Shown: positions 14,553 through 27,365, numbered from the stretch's first letter. The stretch: 64,000 nt of DNA from Saksenaea vasiformis B4078 (GCA_000697055.1 JNDT01002378.1:102384-166383), one strand, 5' to 3'. Notes: generated by a model not told the origin, from the letters alone. Made by a program: numbers and translations.

Positions 14553-15305
14553 GTTGACTATCGTGATGCACCAGCTCGTTTGTTACAAAATATCAACTAT
14601 CAGCTCAATTCAAAAATGAAATGAAAAAGAAACGTTTCGCAGCACAAATGTCGAGAAGATGAATTATTGTTTGTACAAATATGTGTGGGAGATGGGGTTG
14701 ACCAATGGTGGAAACTACGTTTGTCAAAACGTAGAAAGAGAAAGGATCCAACAGCAATGCTTGTTTTTAATTTTTCTACATATGTGAGTTCAATCTTAGA
14801 ATACCAGTGGGATAACATTTCATGCTTTAATGTAAAATTCTCCCTCCCTCTTCATGGTCGAAAAGTCGTTCTAGAGGAGCCGATCTCGAGTTTTATTTAG
14901 CGAACTCCTTTGTTTGGAAGGAGGAAACAATATAAAGCATGTATTCAGACAGTCTGGCTTGGAGGTACTCTGAAGAGCCTGCAACTGGGCAGTCTGGCAC
15001 CATTGCGAATATAAAAGCTTAATGTCACTAACAGCTATCCAAGAGGAGAATTTGTAAGATCATTTTACAACTGGAATGTTCCTCGCCGCCATGGAAGCAG
15101 TACAACCTGTAGCCGCTGGATGTCCATCTGCCTGTTTCCATGATTCAGCAGTAAGCAACAACATGCCAAGACGCAGTCCGGCCGATTGACCAAAGTCGTC
15201 GGGTTCGAACCGGAAATATCGTGGTCACGGAACGCCGCGATGTCATCAATTTTTTTCTTCAACGTTTTTTTTCTTTCTTTTCTTCCTCTCCTTGTAACTC
15301 GGGCC
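14553..15305. other. Intergenic, no supported gene
   Basis: About 750 bp between eL34 and eIF3f, both on the plus strand. It should contain the eL34 3' end and the eIF3f promoter; T-rich tracts precede the eIF3f ATG. Short ORFs in both strands show no family resemblance. Confidence 0.5.
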
Positions 15306-16432
15306 ATGGCAAGCAAATCAGACGCTCTGTACGTTTCTATTGGCAATGTCGGCACCGCGGCTCATCAAAGGCCGTTCACCTGCACCGTGAGCCCTGTTGT
15401 TTTGTTCTCTGTGTTGGATCACTATGTACGTCGGGACGAACAACAAAACAAGGTGGTGGGTGCCTTGTTGGGCGTCCGAAGCGATGACGGCAGCGAAGTC
15501 GAAATCCGAAATACATTCAGCATGATCTACACGGAAGAATCAAACGAGGTCTTGATCGACAAGGAACATTATCGTAATATGCATGATCTGCACCAGCGAG
15601 TCAATCCTGAAGAAAACGTTTTGGGCTGGTATACCGTCGGCGTCCGACCTACTCCTGCTGACACACCTATCCATTCGATCTTTGCCCAAGACACGGCGCC
15701 TTTCCATCCCATTCATGTGACCTTTGACACCGAAGCCCTCTTCAAAAATGTTGACCTAGGCCTTCAGGCATACGCAAGGTAAGTAACGGTGGGAAGTGTT
15801 TTTCTTTTGTGGAGCTGTTCGTTAATCAGCAACTGTATTCTCCTTTTCAAATTCTGTGGCTCTTCTATCTCTTGCTTTACATGATAAGTGCGCCTGTTGG
15901 ATTCTCGACAAAGCCCGGTGACTACATGTTCCTGCCAGTGTCATGCGAAATCAAGTACCTGGATGCAGAACGAAGTGGATGTGAGTGTATATGTGCAGCA
16001 TACACCGTTGAGTAGTAGCAGGATGATCCTTATACGTTCATTATTCTAGTGGAAATGCTTGCATCAGCCAAATCATCGGAGACGCGTTCAGCATCATTAT
16101 TGTCTGATATGGACCACCTTGAAGTCTCTGTTACTAAGCTGCAAGAAATGTTAGAACGAATTAGTCAATACGTAGACAATGTTGTTGTAAGTTATCTGGT
16201 GACGCGTTTTCATGACAACTGACTTTGATCGTTGTAGGCTGGCAAAGAGGAAGCTAACAATGCCATTGGACGATACATTATGGATACCGTTTCGGTTGTA
16301 CCCAAAGTAGACACGGGAGCATTTGAGAAGATGTTCAATTCTCATCTACAGGATCTTTTGATGGTGGTGTACCTTGCCAACATGACACGCACTCAGTTGT
16401 CTATCGCCGAGCGATTGAACTTGTTGGTGTAA
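15306..16432 (+). CDS. EIF3F: Translation initiation factor eIF3 subunit F (MPN domain)
   Basis: Subunit of the eIF3 complex that helps load mRNA and initiator tRNA on the 40S ribosome. Exons 15306-15778, 15889-15980, 16051-16186, 16238-16432. The N-terminal half is an MPN domain (CTVSPVVLFSVLDHYVRR, KVVGALLGVRSDDGSEVEI, NVLGWYTVGVRPTPADTPIH) without the metal-binding H-x-H of active JAMM peptidases, as is normal for eIF3f. The C-terminal half is helical and ends LSIAERLNLLV, the conserved eIF3f/h-type tail. Length (about 297 residues) is normal. The second intron donor is GTGAGT and the others are GTAAGT. Confidence 0.95.
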
Positions 16433-16588
16433 GATAAACGTGATTAAAGAAAAAAAATGTGGAGGAATGGTTCTTTATAAAAAGCTACGCTGTCATGTAA
16501 ATTATATATTTATACTATATCTTGAAGTGATTGCGCTAGGGGAAAATGCTGATTTTTCTTTGTATATGCGTATGTTTGTTTGATTGAG

Positions 16589-19050
16589 TTATGGACGACA
16601 TGTTTCTACGTCGCTGCGGCCTGTAGCTGTCCCTGGAACGTCGACAACTACATCCTCATTTTCTTGTTTTTCGGTTTCGGTGGGAGAGGTTGCTGGTTTT
16701 CTTGATCTCATGTCGTACTGCTTGACGAAGAGTGCACAGATGAACCCTAAAAAGTACAATTGTAAATGTTTCAGTCGTATTGATCACTCAATTGATTTAC
16801 CCATGCCGGCCATAGGGATCATGACATGCCAGATCAGTTGCAGGCCATCTATGTAAACATGAAGGGTAGCGTCTATGTACTGCGCGGGAAGACCACGGCG
16901 CACAAACTCCGAAGAGCTAATGACAGCATCTGCCATATCCGAGGGGATTGCATTTGGCAGTTCTTGCTGCAGTGACGAGTTTAATGCAGCGGAGGCAATA
17001 GCTATACTTGTTATGTAAGTCTCTATTACAGGAACGTGGAAGGCATGTGGTGCTACGTACCCACGCCAAGCGCGCCACCTAGAATTCGAGCAAAGTTACC
17101 GAGACCTGTGACAACGGCTAAAGAAGAAAAGTTGAGATTTTCTCCACTTATGTTTTATGCATACAAACCTAGATCTTTTGGCGACACGGATGCTTGTAAT
17201 GCAATGATAGTTGAGGAGAAAATACAACCCATGCCTGGGAATAGAGCACCCCAATTAGACCGAATCATCATGCAAAAGAAGCGACTTACCCATTCCACCA
17301 ATAATAGTGAATCCATAGATTCCTAGAAAATGTGATAAGCAACCATTATTTGCCTTCCTCCTGTTTACTCACTCGCCCAAATCGTGTTCTCGTCAAATAG
17401 GCTCAACAAACCAACACACAGTGTTATTAGGCCCATTCCAACTGGTATCCTACTCTCCAGTTAGTAAATTCAGTGTGAACGTAGCGCGTGACTTACAGGG
17501 GGCGGTAAATACCCGTTTTGGAAATGAATAACCCGGATGAAGTAGAGAAAACGCAGATGATCATCTGCATCGGGATCATCCGAATGCCTGACCACATGGC
17601 GGAGTCTCCGCGTACGACTTGGAAATACATGGGGAGATAATAGATCATGGAGAAAAACACAATGCCAAAAAAGACATTAGTCAAAAGCACACAAACAACG
17701 GATCTATTTTTAAATAGATGCGGTGGCATCAGAGGTTCCTGAGCAAATTTGGCTTCAACTATTGCCAACGCAACCACCAGAACACCGGAAAGAGCCAATG
17801 GGGCAATCACGGCTGCAGATTTCCATGGAAACATTTGCCCGCCAAAATTCAAGGCTAGTAAGAAAAGCGTTGCGAATGCCAACACGATGGCAGTGCCTGC
17901 AAAGGAAAACACGCTCTAGGTCGTTCTTCATACTAGATCTCTTACCTGCGTAATCGATTCTCTTGATTTTATCAGCAAATCGGTCCTTTGGTGTCTCCAA
18001 GTGCAGGAAGAGGATTAACACTAATAATGCTGCTGCGCCGATTGGTAAACTTTGACGGATCAGTAAGGTGATACAACCGCAGAATTCTGCTTACTTGATA
18101 TAGAAATTCCATCGCCATGTAACATAATCCGTGAATGATCCCTACCGTTTGGAAATTTAGCTTTGAATGGTTCTTCCGTTTGCATAATCCTTACACCAAT
18201 CAACGGTCCAAAGACACTCGATAACGCAAACACGGCGTTGACCAAACTATAATATATAACAAGGCGATGCATGAGTAACTCGCTTCAAAAAGCAAGAGAA
18301 GTCATCTCTTTACCCTTGGTAACTGCCGCGTTTTTCTAATGGGACTAATTCTGAGATAATCACAAATACCTGAAAACGGAAATTAGAGAAAGAAGCGTGC
18401 ATACGTGTTTATACATACCATCGAGAAGATCGCTGCGGCACCAATTCCAGCCACGGCACGGAAAACGATGAGCATGATCATAGACTTTCATGAAAAACGG
18501 CTGTTAGGTTTACAGGAGGGGCTGTACGTGTTTCTGTCCTACCTGTGCGGCGCCGCACAAGACGGAGGCTACGAGGAAAAGTGTAATTCCAAACACAAGA
18601 ATCCATTTTCGTCCAAAAATGTCAGAGAATTTGGAGAAGAGCGGCTCTAAGATCGCAGAAATAAGCAAAAGACTAGCACGACGTTTTTTTTTTTTTTGCT
18701 AGATCCTACGAAAAGCATCAAATGTGACGATGTAGGCTGTAGCGACCCATGCTACAATGGACATTTCATTAAAGTCGGAGCCAATATGGGGTAACGCAGT
18801 CGACACGATGGTTCTGTCGAAAATTAATCAAAATCGAATTTTTCCCTTCTGTCTATCTGTACCCATCTAGAGCAGCCAAAAACAAAGACAGTTGCAGACC
18901 AAGAAAGGTCAATACAAGCTTTATTTTCCTCCCCTTCTTTTCTTCTCGCTGTGCCTTCTCAACATCCTCTCGTACGGACACTGGATCGGTGGCTGTGGTT
19001 CCATTGGATGACGTTGGGGACGTCGGCCTGTTTTGTTGCACTCCACTCAT
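16589..19050 (-). CDS. MFS exporter, DHA2 (14-TM drug:H+ antiporter-2) type
   Basis: Plasma-membrane or vacuolar efflux pump for small organic molecules. The start at 19050 gives a Ser/Thr-rich and then Lys/Glu-rich cytosolic N-terminus followed by TM1 (LTFLGLQLSLFLAALDG) and, after an intron, TIVSTALPHIG, the family's LDxTIV motif, then IVAWVATAYIVTFDAF. Later exons include the membrane blocks at about 17912-17493 and the end at 16589 after an acidic tail. At least eight short introns are visible. An incomplete copy of the first exon/intron region exists at about 28365-28510. Genes of this type often sit next to enzymes whose product they export; here the neighbours are acyl-CoA ligases. Substrate is unknown. 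Confidence 0.85.
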
Positions 19051-19299
19051 CCTTTCTAAGGATAATTAAAAATTAAAAGGAAAAGAGGGAAAAAAGGAAG
19101 AAAGTGGAAGAAGGTAGACTTCCTCCGAAACAATGGAGATGGAGAGCCTTGTTTAAAAAAAAAAAAAAAAGGACGCCTTTGATTCCGTCGCCTGATGCTA
19201 TGGCAACGGGAAAACAAAAATGCCGATGCCGATCTTCTTATTATCACCTGCTGTTTCTTGCTACATAACAAGTTGATCTGTTCTTGTTCATAATTCTTT

Positions 19300-20660
19300 T
19301 TTTTTGTCGAAATTATTCCTCTTCTGGGTTGGATTGCGCAATATTTGACGAACAATCTTTCCAGGAAAATTTTCTGGAGTTACACTAGCAGCGGGCACTT
19401 CGGAGAGGCTTGCAACGCGCTACTTGATCCGCTAAGATATTTTTCGGATTTCTGAGTGCGTTTCGTCTGAGCGGGGGTTATCCTAATTCCGGATCATGTA
19501 GGTTAAAGCAAACGCTCTTCATTTACTGGTACATATTTCGTACGCAAATGACAATACAATCAGCAATAACAACAGGACGATTCAAGCTAACGGGGGAAAA
19601 AGTTTTACATTGGATGTGTGTGAGAAGTGTAACGTGGTTGCACCGGGAAATTTTCAATCTCAGCACGGTGATACGTGGTTACTTTTCTTTTTTTTTTTTG
19701 CTGATGAAATGCCAAGCAAACCCAGTTTCACTTTTCACTTGAAAAGGATCCGATACACAATGTTATTGACATAAATAATATCACCATTATGGACGTAACA
19801 TTAGTACCAATGCGATCAACCGGTGTCTCGTGTTTGTTGATGTAGCCAAACATGTGCCTATTTATCACGATTCATCGCTGCTTATACCATTGCGATTTCT
19901 GTGCCAAAGCTTTTCAAGTTGATTTAGATATAATGATGTAAAGATATCTATGAGTAACAGAGGGACTGTCGTACATTACTTGTGTTGTCCTACTTCATTG
20001 ATAACCTTAGCCTCCACGTTTGCGAGTAAGATGCCGATCGAGCCTATGTAGTATCGTCACTGGCTGTAAGCTAGACTGTACATATTACTCCCACTCAAAT
20101 AATGCAGTCAGCAGACATCGATGTCGATCCAGATTAGGATTCACCTATACCATATGTTTATTAGAACTTAAAACGTGGAAATCATGCTGGCATTTGTTTC
20201 ATGGTCTCTGCTGAAAGTGCCGTGGCTCCTGAATTTTGACGGAGGATAGTCATATTTCCTCAGCTGCTGGACGTTTTGCACAAGTTGCTCATATATGTAC
20301 TTGTGCACTGTTTCACAGGTCAATCGCGACACGACATACGTAGAGGTGTTTAATGAAGAGCAATGCGAAGCATTAGCGAGAGGTTGTACATGTGAAGAGA
20401 AAGCCAGCAATCATGCGCTTGACATCGCTATCATCACATTTCTATCCTCAAATCCTAGAAATTGGATAACATTCGAATGGCTGCTGATATGTCTGAATAA
20501 AAAAAAAATTATCAATGTCATTAATCTATCAAGTCTTCTGAAAAAAAAAGCAACTACATTGTCGCAAACTTCTGCGTTTCCTGATGCGACGAAGAGAGTA
20601 AATTCAACTTCATGCTTGAAAGGACAGGAATCAGGCATGGGCCCTTTGGACCGTTTCATT
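19300..20660 (-). pseudogene. Wrecked acyl-CoA ligase copy
   Basis: No intact frame, but pieces in the right order and orientation match ligase A (24547-26685). About 19320-19490 matches the C-terminal end around 24580-24760; 20000-20055 (TTAGCCTCCACGTTTGCGAG) matches about 25325-25370 (TTAGCCTCCATGTTTGGGAG); 20260-20350 matches about 25650-25730, encoding a recognisable STYVVSRL...CETVHKY; and part of 20411-20660 recalls the HMYG region. It lies just upstream of the DHA2 gene's start, the same arrangement as ligase B beside the MFS relic at 28.4 kb, which indicates a duplicated block. Stops and indels are numerous, so it cannot make an enzyme. Confidence 0.7.
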
Positions 20661-20748
20661 TGCGAATTTCATCGAGCAAATTTCTGATTGCCCTACGTTA
20701 CTGCTACTACGTCCACAACGGCCTGATCGCGGCAGAAGCATTTGGATC

Positions 20749-22606
20749 TTAATTTATTGATTTAAAGTGAAAAGTGATTAGCGATTGTTTTTGCTTTCGA
20801 TGACATTGTGTATGCAGAGTCTCGCTTAATAACCGCAGCTCATTTTTTAATTCTTCATGCTTACGGTCATCAAGGAAAGAAATAACGTTGTTTATGCGAC
20901 GAAGCTTCTCTTCTGTAGATAATGTTACGTCGCGTGGTGGCTCCACATTGTCTATTTTTTCACTCTCTTCTGCTTCTGGGCGATCTTCCAAGTCTTCTTC
21001 CAAACTTCCTTCCAAGTTCTCTTCCAAATTGTCTTCGATGTTCTCTTCCAGGCTTTTTTCCATGATTGCATCGATAATGTCATCTTCACTTTGAGGCCGA
21101 ACGATTTTTTGTTCCTCCAGAGGCTCTACATCCACAACGACATTTTCAACATCATCCGTACCACAGATCCCCCGCAGGTGTTCTTTGAGCTGTTCCTGAA
21201 TGGTGCTATATTCATCATGTTCTGAGATATTTTCTTCGTGTTCAGCTTCAACAAGGCCGGCCCTACGCCAACCGTTACAAATTGTCTCTTTACTGATTCT
21301 GCTAAGGGCGCCTTTTATCCAGTCCATTGCGCAAAGCTGATTGACGCGGAATGTCTCCTCTGTTAGGTCTATCCCCTGTGCCTTCGAGGTCATAACATTA
21401 AGTGCTCGTTCGTATTGTAAGTTTCTAATTAAAAACAAACAAATAAAATAAATTGATTTGTCTTCTTGAATATCTATCTCACAGTACCGATAATGTGCCT
21501 TGAACGTTCGTATTACGCCTGCGTCCAACGGTTGCGTTGTTGTATTTTGGTTTGGTGGCAGATACAGCAATTCGATATTCGTTGGTTTGTAATCACAACG
21601 ATGGCCCATGAAATTGTCAAGTAACAAAAGTACATGACGATCTTCCGATCGCATAGCGTCGTCAAACTGCATCAGGTACATTCTGAAAATATCGGATGTC
21701 ATCCACGCAGCCTTGTTGAAGAAATACTGATGGAATCCCTGGCGAGAAGCTGTAGCCATTGATTAATACCTCTTCTTTCCTAAAAAAACAAAAAAAAAAG
21801 ACCAAAGTAGAGGCAGCTTACCCGAATTTTTATTGAAACACTTAGGGCCTTCAGCTTTCCCAACAATAAGTGGATGCCTGACGTCGCTTCCATCGCTGTT
21901 GACGGTGATGACTACTGCTAACCTTGACTTATCAGCTTTGTCACCGAAGATTGGACCACTCGAAATTGCTGCAGCAGGATAGTTGTAATACAAGGCGGTC
22001 TCACCCACATTGTATACATCAACAGGGGCATAGGATGCAATTTTTGACTTAATCAGTTCAATGGGGGGGTCTGCATCCACATCTCCTGCTTCAACATGGA
22101 GTTTGTGTATTCCTAGACCGTATCGTTTCTGGAATCGGTGCTGCCAACCATTGGAGAACTTAATTCGTTTTTCCTCTGGGATTTGTAATCTATCTGCTAC
22201 TCTTTGTCCTGCCTTCCTTATCATGTCCCACTTTACTCGAAGGTTGGTCTTCTCTGCGGCTTGAATCCATAGCATCAGCATTGCTTCCAATTGCTGCATT
22301 ATGAAATGAGTTACATGTTACGATAGCCATCAACATTACCGAATGACTGGTACAGCGCTTCCGCTTATGCCATGTAAGTACATGATCTTCATTATCTTCT
22401 CTTGCACGCTTCAAGATTTTCGAAATCGTTGTAGTGTTAGGAAATTTAGCCAACTTGAATTCTTCCTTGGTCCAAGTTGCTAATTCTCTGTTCGTAAGCC
22501 TTGGATTCTCTTGTTTCTTGGTGAAGATTTGCGATCGTTGCGCAAGCGTCAAGGAGACGTTTTCTCTTGGCATTTTACTGGACTGGATCTCTTTATCTTT
22601 GTCCAT
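20749..22606 (-). mobile_element. Pogo/Tigger-like (Tc1/mariner superfamily) transposase
   Basis: Cut-and-paste transposase with an N-terminal CENP-B-like helix-turn-helix and a DDE domain. Exons read as 22606-22340, 22293-21822 and 21749-20749, phases agreeing. Motifs: LTLAQRSQIFTKKQENPRLTNRELATW (first helix-turn-helix, shown here in two parts as LTLAQRSQIF and LTNRELATW), FSNGWQHRFQKRYGLG (second DNA-binding helix), VYNVGETALYY (first catalytic block, with Gly where the family has Asp), HVLLLLDNFMGH (second Asp) and TTQPLDAGVIRTFKAHYR (third acidic block). The C-terminus is a Glu-rich low-complexity run (SLEENIEDNLEENLEGSLEE). Terminal inverted repeats were not found by eye. The frame is long and nearly intact but the first catalytic Asp seems lost. 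Confidence 0.8.
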
Positions 22607-22967
22607 AACGATCAGATCAGATATAGTGCAATGACTCCGTTCACAGTGAGTACCATATCTGGGGAGTATTACTCAAATGGAAGGTTGTGCTACCCAACAT
22701 CCTCGAATGATTCGCTGTTTTCCCCCCGTTAATTTCAGCCCCGCATATCTTCACCTTGGTGCTGGCACTGAGGCGTTGGAACCAGAGGGAAAATATACGG
22801 TGGCTTTTTTCGCTCTTGCATCAGTAAGAGTCAGCTACCTAATTGAAAGAAAATGACCAAGATTCCATCATAACATTGCAATAATCATGCGCTTGAAGGA
22901 GGTTCTGATTTTTCTCGTCTAACGCGATAGAAAACACAGGACATTGAATGACGTTTGCATCAAATAC

Positions 22968-24462
22968 TGTTTATTGAATCATTCTTTACTCTACTCTAAG
23001 TAAATTTTGCATCTCTGAAGGGTCAATTTTGCGTTAAAGAAGAATGGGAATAGCTACTGACACTCAGTGTCCGCCTTTTAGGGACACTCATGTAGCGTAA
23101 TTTGGAGGACTGTTAGATAGATAGCTTAGAATTCTCTCATGAAATCCCACCGTATGCTAATACCAACGAGTGTTCGAGTCTCTGTGGATTGACTGTTTAG
23201 GCTTAGATAGATGAACGGAATGATATTTACCTGTAGGCTCTCGATGAGGGCTTAACTCATGGATACGCAGCTCATAGGAATTCATCTTATCACTGTGGGA
23301 AAGGCGTTCCCGACAATTCACCTGTTTTTGTCATTTTCAGGTAGATAGTCGTTAGAGCGTAGCACATTACTGCCAAGTATGTCTTGAAGCTTACACAATG
23401 ATTCCGACTATCTACCTGAAAATGACAAAAAAACAGGTGAAATATCGGTACCTTTTCCCCATAGTGTATGAACGCTAGCTTCGGAGGTACCCCACGATTT
23501 GGCTCTTATTTGAGCACGGCTATGCTTGTATCAAATTCAGTAAAATGCTTGTCCAGCTGCCGGCAAAAACGCATTACATGAGTGTCCTAAGCGGTAGAAT
23601 CTGATTGTCCAAGAACAATTGAATATGCGGTCATTAGGACACCAATTTTACGTCAGAAGATTAATCAGCTTACATGAACTTGGTCTCCCCAGTGGACGCA
23701 AAATTTACTCGAGCAGCTTAAAAAATAACTCATCGTTAGTAAATGAAAGATGCTTTGATGTCTTTTACTTAACAACATCCGAAGGGCTGTTTCTGTGTTG
23801 ACACGGGACCCAATCCCGCACCGAATCGGTGGGAGCGGGTGGAGGGAGGTGGTCGGCACCCGGGAGTGGCCGATCGTTAACGGTCTGCAGAGGACTTGAA
23901 GCGATCCAACGTCTGGTGATCTATCACGAGAAAATGAGCGATGCTGAGTATGACAACGTTTACTTACTTAAGTGGTGAATATAAGTTGCACACACGGCCA
24001 AGGCGGTTCGGGATAGAGGTCATGCAGCCTAAACAAGAGACAGAAAACATGAATAATCTTGCAGGTGTAATGTATTGACATCCTTACCAGGGATATTAAG
24101 AATAAACAGAGCTGAAGAAGAAATAAAATGTTCATGCGTCTCTTTAAATATGGATTATTTTCGTATGAACTCATCGTGGAACATCTCGATGCCTTGTGAT
24201 AAAGCATAGAGAAACCTGTCACCGACGCAAATGAATCATCTCAACGTCAAAAGGATATACTTCTTTCGGTGGAATATTTCCCTTTTAAGACATTTTACGC
24301 TTTCCAATAGGATACTAAGAAATCCATCACTGTAAAAATGGAACTATCCAACGCAAACTCCAGTTTTATAAGTGTAAACTGTTCATTGCATCAACATAAA
24401 CATACGTATTTGGAAGCGCAAAGTCCACCTGGAAGTAACGCTGAATAATGTCAAATAAGTGG
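22968..24462 (+). repeat. Dispersed repeat R1, copy 2 (interrupted)
   Basis: Matches 7539-8450 along its whole length except for about 570 extra bases at 23044-23613, which are absent from copy 1 between TTTGCGCTAAAGAAG and TTGAATATGCGG. The two flanks align again immediately outside that insert, so the insert is a later event. Confidence 0.75.
23044..23613. mobile_element. Nested non-autonomous element (MITE-like) with long hairpin
   Basis: The insert inside R1 copy 2. Its ends form an imperfect inverted repeat of about 40 bp: left end contains GGGACACTCATGTAGCG near 23082, right end the complement of AGGACACTCATGTAATGCG near 23570-23590. Inside, 23319-23351 and 23405-23439 are near-perfect inverted copies (about 33 bp, one 2-nt difference in an A/T run). 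No coding capacity. A short AAGAA at both flanks may be the target duplication, but this is uncertain. Confidence 0.65.
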
Positions 24463-24546
24463 CAAAATTATGGGAAAAATCGAATAAATCCATATCGTCA
24501 TCATCTGTATTTATTCGAGAAGGTCATGTCGAAGTTACCCTTGTCA

Positions 24547-26685
24547 CTAGAGCTTTGCATTTACTGACAATGCTGACTCTTTTTGGGCTTGATCACGCAA
24601 TATTCGGCGAAGGATCTTACCGGAGGGGCTTTTTGGAATTTCATCCACAAAGCGGACGCTGTGGATATGCTTGTAGTGCGCGACTTGATCCGCAACAGCT
24701 TTTTTGAGTTTTGCGCACGTTTCATCCGAGCGGGGAACACCAGAGTTCAGAACTACATAGGCACGGGGTAGTTCTGTCTGTTGACTCTCGTCATATACCC
24801 CGATCACAGCACAGTCAGCGACAAGAGGTGATTCGAGCTAAGGGAAGATAAGGTTTTAAGTTGAAGGTATGAGGACAGGGTGACTCAGACTTACAAGAAC
24901 GTTTTCCAGCTCAGCAGGCGGTACCTTTTTTTTGGTTTGCGAATGAGACTAGACTTCAGGCAAACCAGCTGTTATCCGCTCTTACCTGGAAACCTTTATA
25001 TTTTATCAACTCCTTTAAACGATCAACGACATAGAAGTGCCCATCATTATCCATATATACGATATCACCGGTGTGGAGATAGTCTTCGGCGTCAATGCAA
25101 CCGGCTGTTGCCTCGGGGTTGTTGATGTAACCCTACATGAACTTATTTAGAATGGCTGGACGTAACCAGGGCTTTACCCTTTTTTACCTTCATGATATTG
25201 GGTCCCTTAACCCATAGCTCTCCAGGTTGGTTAACTCCAACTTCTAATAATTAGAAGGCATTTCTTAGCAAGAGAATGAGAAGGTTAACATCACCTTATT
25301 TACCTTCTCCCTTTTCGTCAACAATTTTAGCCTCCATGTTTGGGAGCAAGACCCCAACTGAGCCTACATACAACTGTTAACTAAAGCTTAAGATATAAAC
25401 AGAATTCTTACCCAAAATAATCCGATTAACAGGCTCTAGCATCGCTACAGGCGAAATTTCAGTCATACCGTATCCCTGTTTTATCTTAATTCGTGGAAAT
25501 CGCACTAGGACTTGCTTTGCAACATCTGTCCCTAGTGGTGCAGCAGCGCAAAATACCGTTTTAATGGATGTCAAGTCGTATTTCTCAATCGTGGGATCCT
25601 TTGCGAGCAGCACAAGGATTGGAGGGACTAGTGGCGCGTAAGTGATCTTGTACTTGTGTACTGTTTGACAGAATTGGGCCAGGTCAAAGCGGGACATCAC
25701 GTATACAGGAATTCCCAAATAAAGTGCAACATGGAGCTTCAAAAAGAGACCGTACATGTGGAAGAACGGAAGCACGGCGATCATGCGATCGACGCTGCCA
25801 TCAAGTTCAGGATCTTCAACTTCCAGGAATTGAAGAATGTTTGAACCAATATTGGCATGTCTACATAAGAAGCAATCTGATTAGTCTATTTTTTTTTCCC
25901 TTTAAGAAGACACTCACGTTGTCATCACACCCTTGCTTCTTCCTAGGAGAACGAACAATTAAAACGCATCGGCAAAGTTGAAGTCTCACCTGTTGTGCCC
26001 GAGGAGAAACACAAATAAGCTACGGCTTCCTTGATCTCTTCTTTTGTAAATTCCACCGGGATAGCCTCTCGTTTGCCCAGGAATACATCCTTATAAGGCC
26101 GGATCCCTTTGACAGTTTTATCTCCAAAGAGATAGACGTGATTCTGCGGCAATCCGACCATGGCCGCAGCTTGAAGAGCTGAATCCAGATTGTCAGGATG
26201 AGCAATCATGGCCTTTGCATTTACGTCATGCAACTGGTGAGCAAGTTCTTGCGAGGTGTATGTTGGATTAGCCGTAGATGTCGCGCCGCCTGTGACACTT
26301 AGTCATGATGAGATTGAAAGTCGTTTCGTGCTTACGTACCAGCCGCCACTGTTCCTAAGAGCGGAATAGAATAATCTATCTGTAAGTGCGATTCATCTCT
26401 CAGTCAATAACGGGCATAGACAGAAAAGAACGAGCCATCATTGTGTACCAGATTGGGTGCAAACATCAGCACAACATCCCCTCTTTGGAAGTTAAGGACG
26501 TCCTGAAGACCAGCAGCAAAACGGCACACGTCACGCTTCAGACCTGAAAACGTAATGGACTCGCTAGTAAGAGCATCCACCAGTATTGGTCGATCCTCTG
26601 GTACAAGTCTAGGGTTAGAGAAAAGAAGCTGCACAATTCCAGTTGTAGGCTCCTCGATATCCTGTATTTTTGATTTGACGACCAT
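24547..26685 (-). CDS. Peroxisomal acyl-CoA ligase A (4-coumarate:CoA ligase/luciferase-like family)
   Basis: Activates a carboxylic acid to an acyl-adenylate with ATP and transfers it to CoA. The start at 26685 (MVVKSK) leads into the N-terminal domain (FAAGLQDVL...[11 protein letters not shown]), then the AMP-binding P-loop [14 protein letters not shown] split by an intron, [17 protein letters not shown] (A5), [12 protein letters not shown] (A7) and the catalytic Lys region [12 protein letters not shown] (A10). The protein ends NAKL; AKL is a canonical PTS1 peroxisome signal. There are about eight short introns. It is close to ligase B in sequence and intron positions, so the two are recent duplicates. 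Substrate (aromatic or fatty acid) is not decided by the sequence. Confidence 0.93.
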
Positions 26686-26904
26686 AACAAAACAAACAAG
26701 AAAAGAAAGAAATGTACAGTGCGGTTTTAAGGTTTTTATAGTGTTGCGGCACGGCAAACGCTATCAAATGATGAAAAGTAACCATTTTTGAATGCCGTTA
26801 ATGCTTGTGGCAGCTCTACATACGCATATAAAAAAAGCATGTGACGCTCAACAATGCTGCATCTGCTAGTTAATTTGTGAGCGCCGTTTTTCTTTTTATG
26901 GTTC

Positions 26905-27365
26905 GAAAATTTCTAATATTATTCGTAAATCCGACAGTAACTCTCGTATCACGTCGAATAAACACGGTGATTGCGATATAGCTAAGCATGATGAAGAGGT
27001 GAAAGCTACGAAGGGATCTTTATCTGCTCAGAATGAACTTCTGAAAACGAATTACAAGGTCATGAGTAAGTTGAAGAAAGAGCAAGTCAAACATATCAAC
27101 ACTCATTACAGTAATTTGACCACGTCGTACGACGGTTAGCGCAACGTATTATAAGAGATCGCCATGAGGAATTGCAGAGATTGAAAAGCGGCCTATGCGA
27201 ATCAAATAATCTCTTTCAAAGCAACACCTGCCAAACACTACAAAGGTTTGGTTGAACGTGTAGAATTCATGCTGAAAGATAAGGATACTCTGCGTTCTGA
27301 GTTGGCGACAGCAAAAGCCAATTATGCAAAAGTATCTGTTTCCAAAAAATATTTGCTTTAGTTAA
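26905..27365 (+). pseudogene. Frameshifted coiled-coil protein relic
   Basis: Three overlapping open stretches in different frames read as one Lys/Glu/Asn-rich helical protein: about 26908-27139 (SLSAQNELLKTNYKVMSKL, KKEQVKHINTHY), 27142-27250 (RIIRDRHEELQRLKSGL) and 27228-27360 (LVERVEFMLKDKDTLRSELA). Each change of frame comes with a stop. The text is coiled-coil like; I do not recognise the parent gene. No start codon or promoter was identified. Confidence 0.5.

Noticed and set aside
15180..15240. tRNA-like T-arm text (GGGTTCGAACC)
   Set aside because: No acceptor, D or anticodon stems could be formed around it on either strand; the box is a simple palindrome.
20888..21094. Ser-rich plus-strand ORF
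   Set aside because: Antisense shadow of the Glu-rich repeat in the pogo-like transposase.
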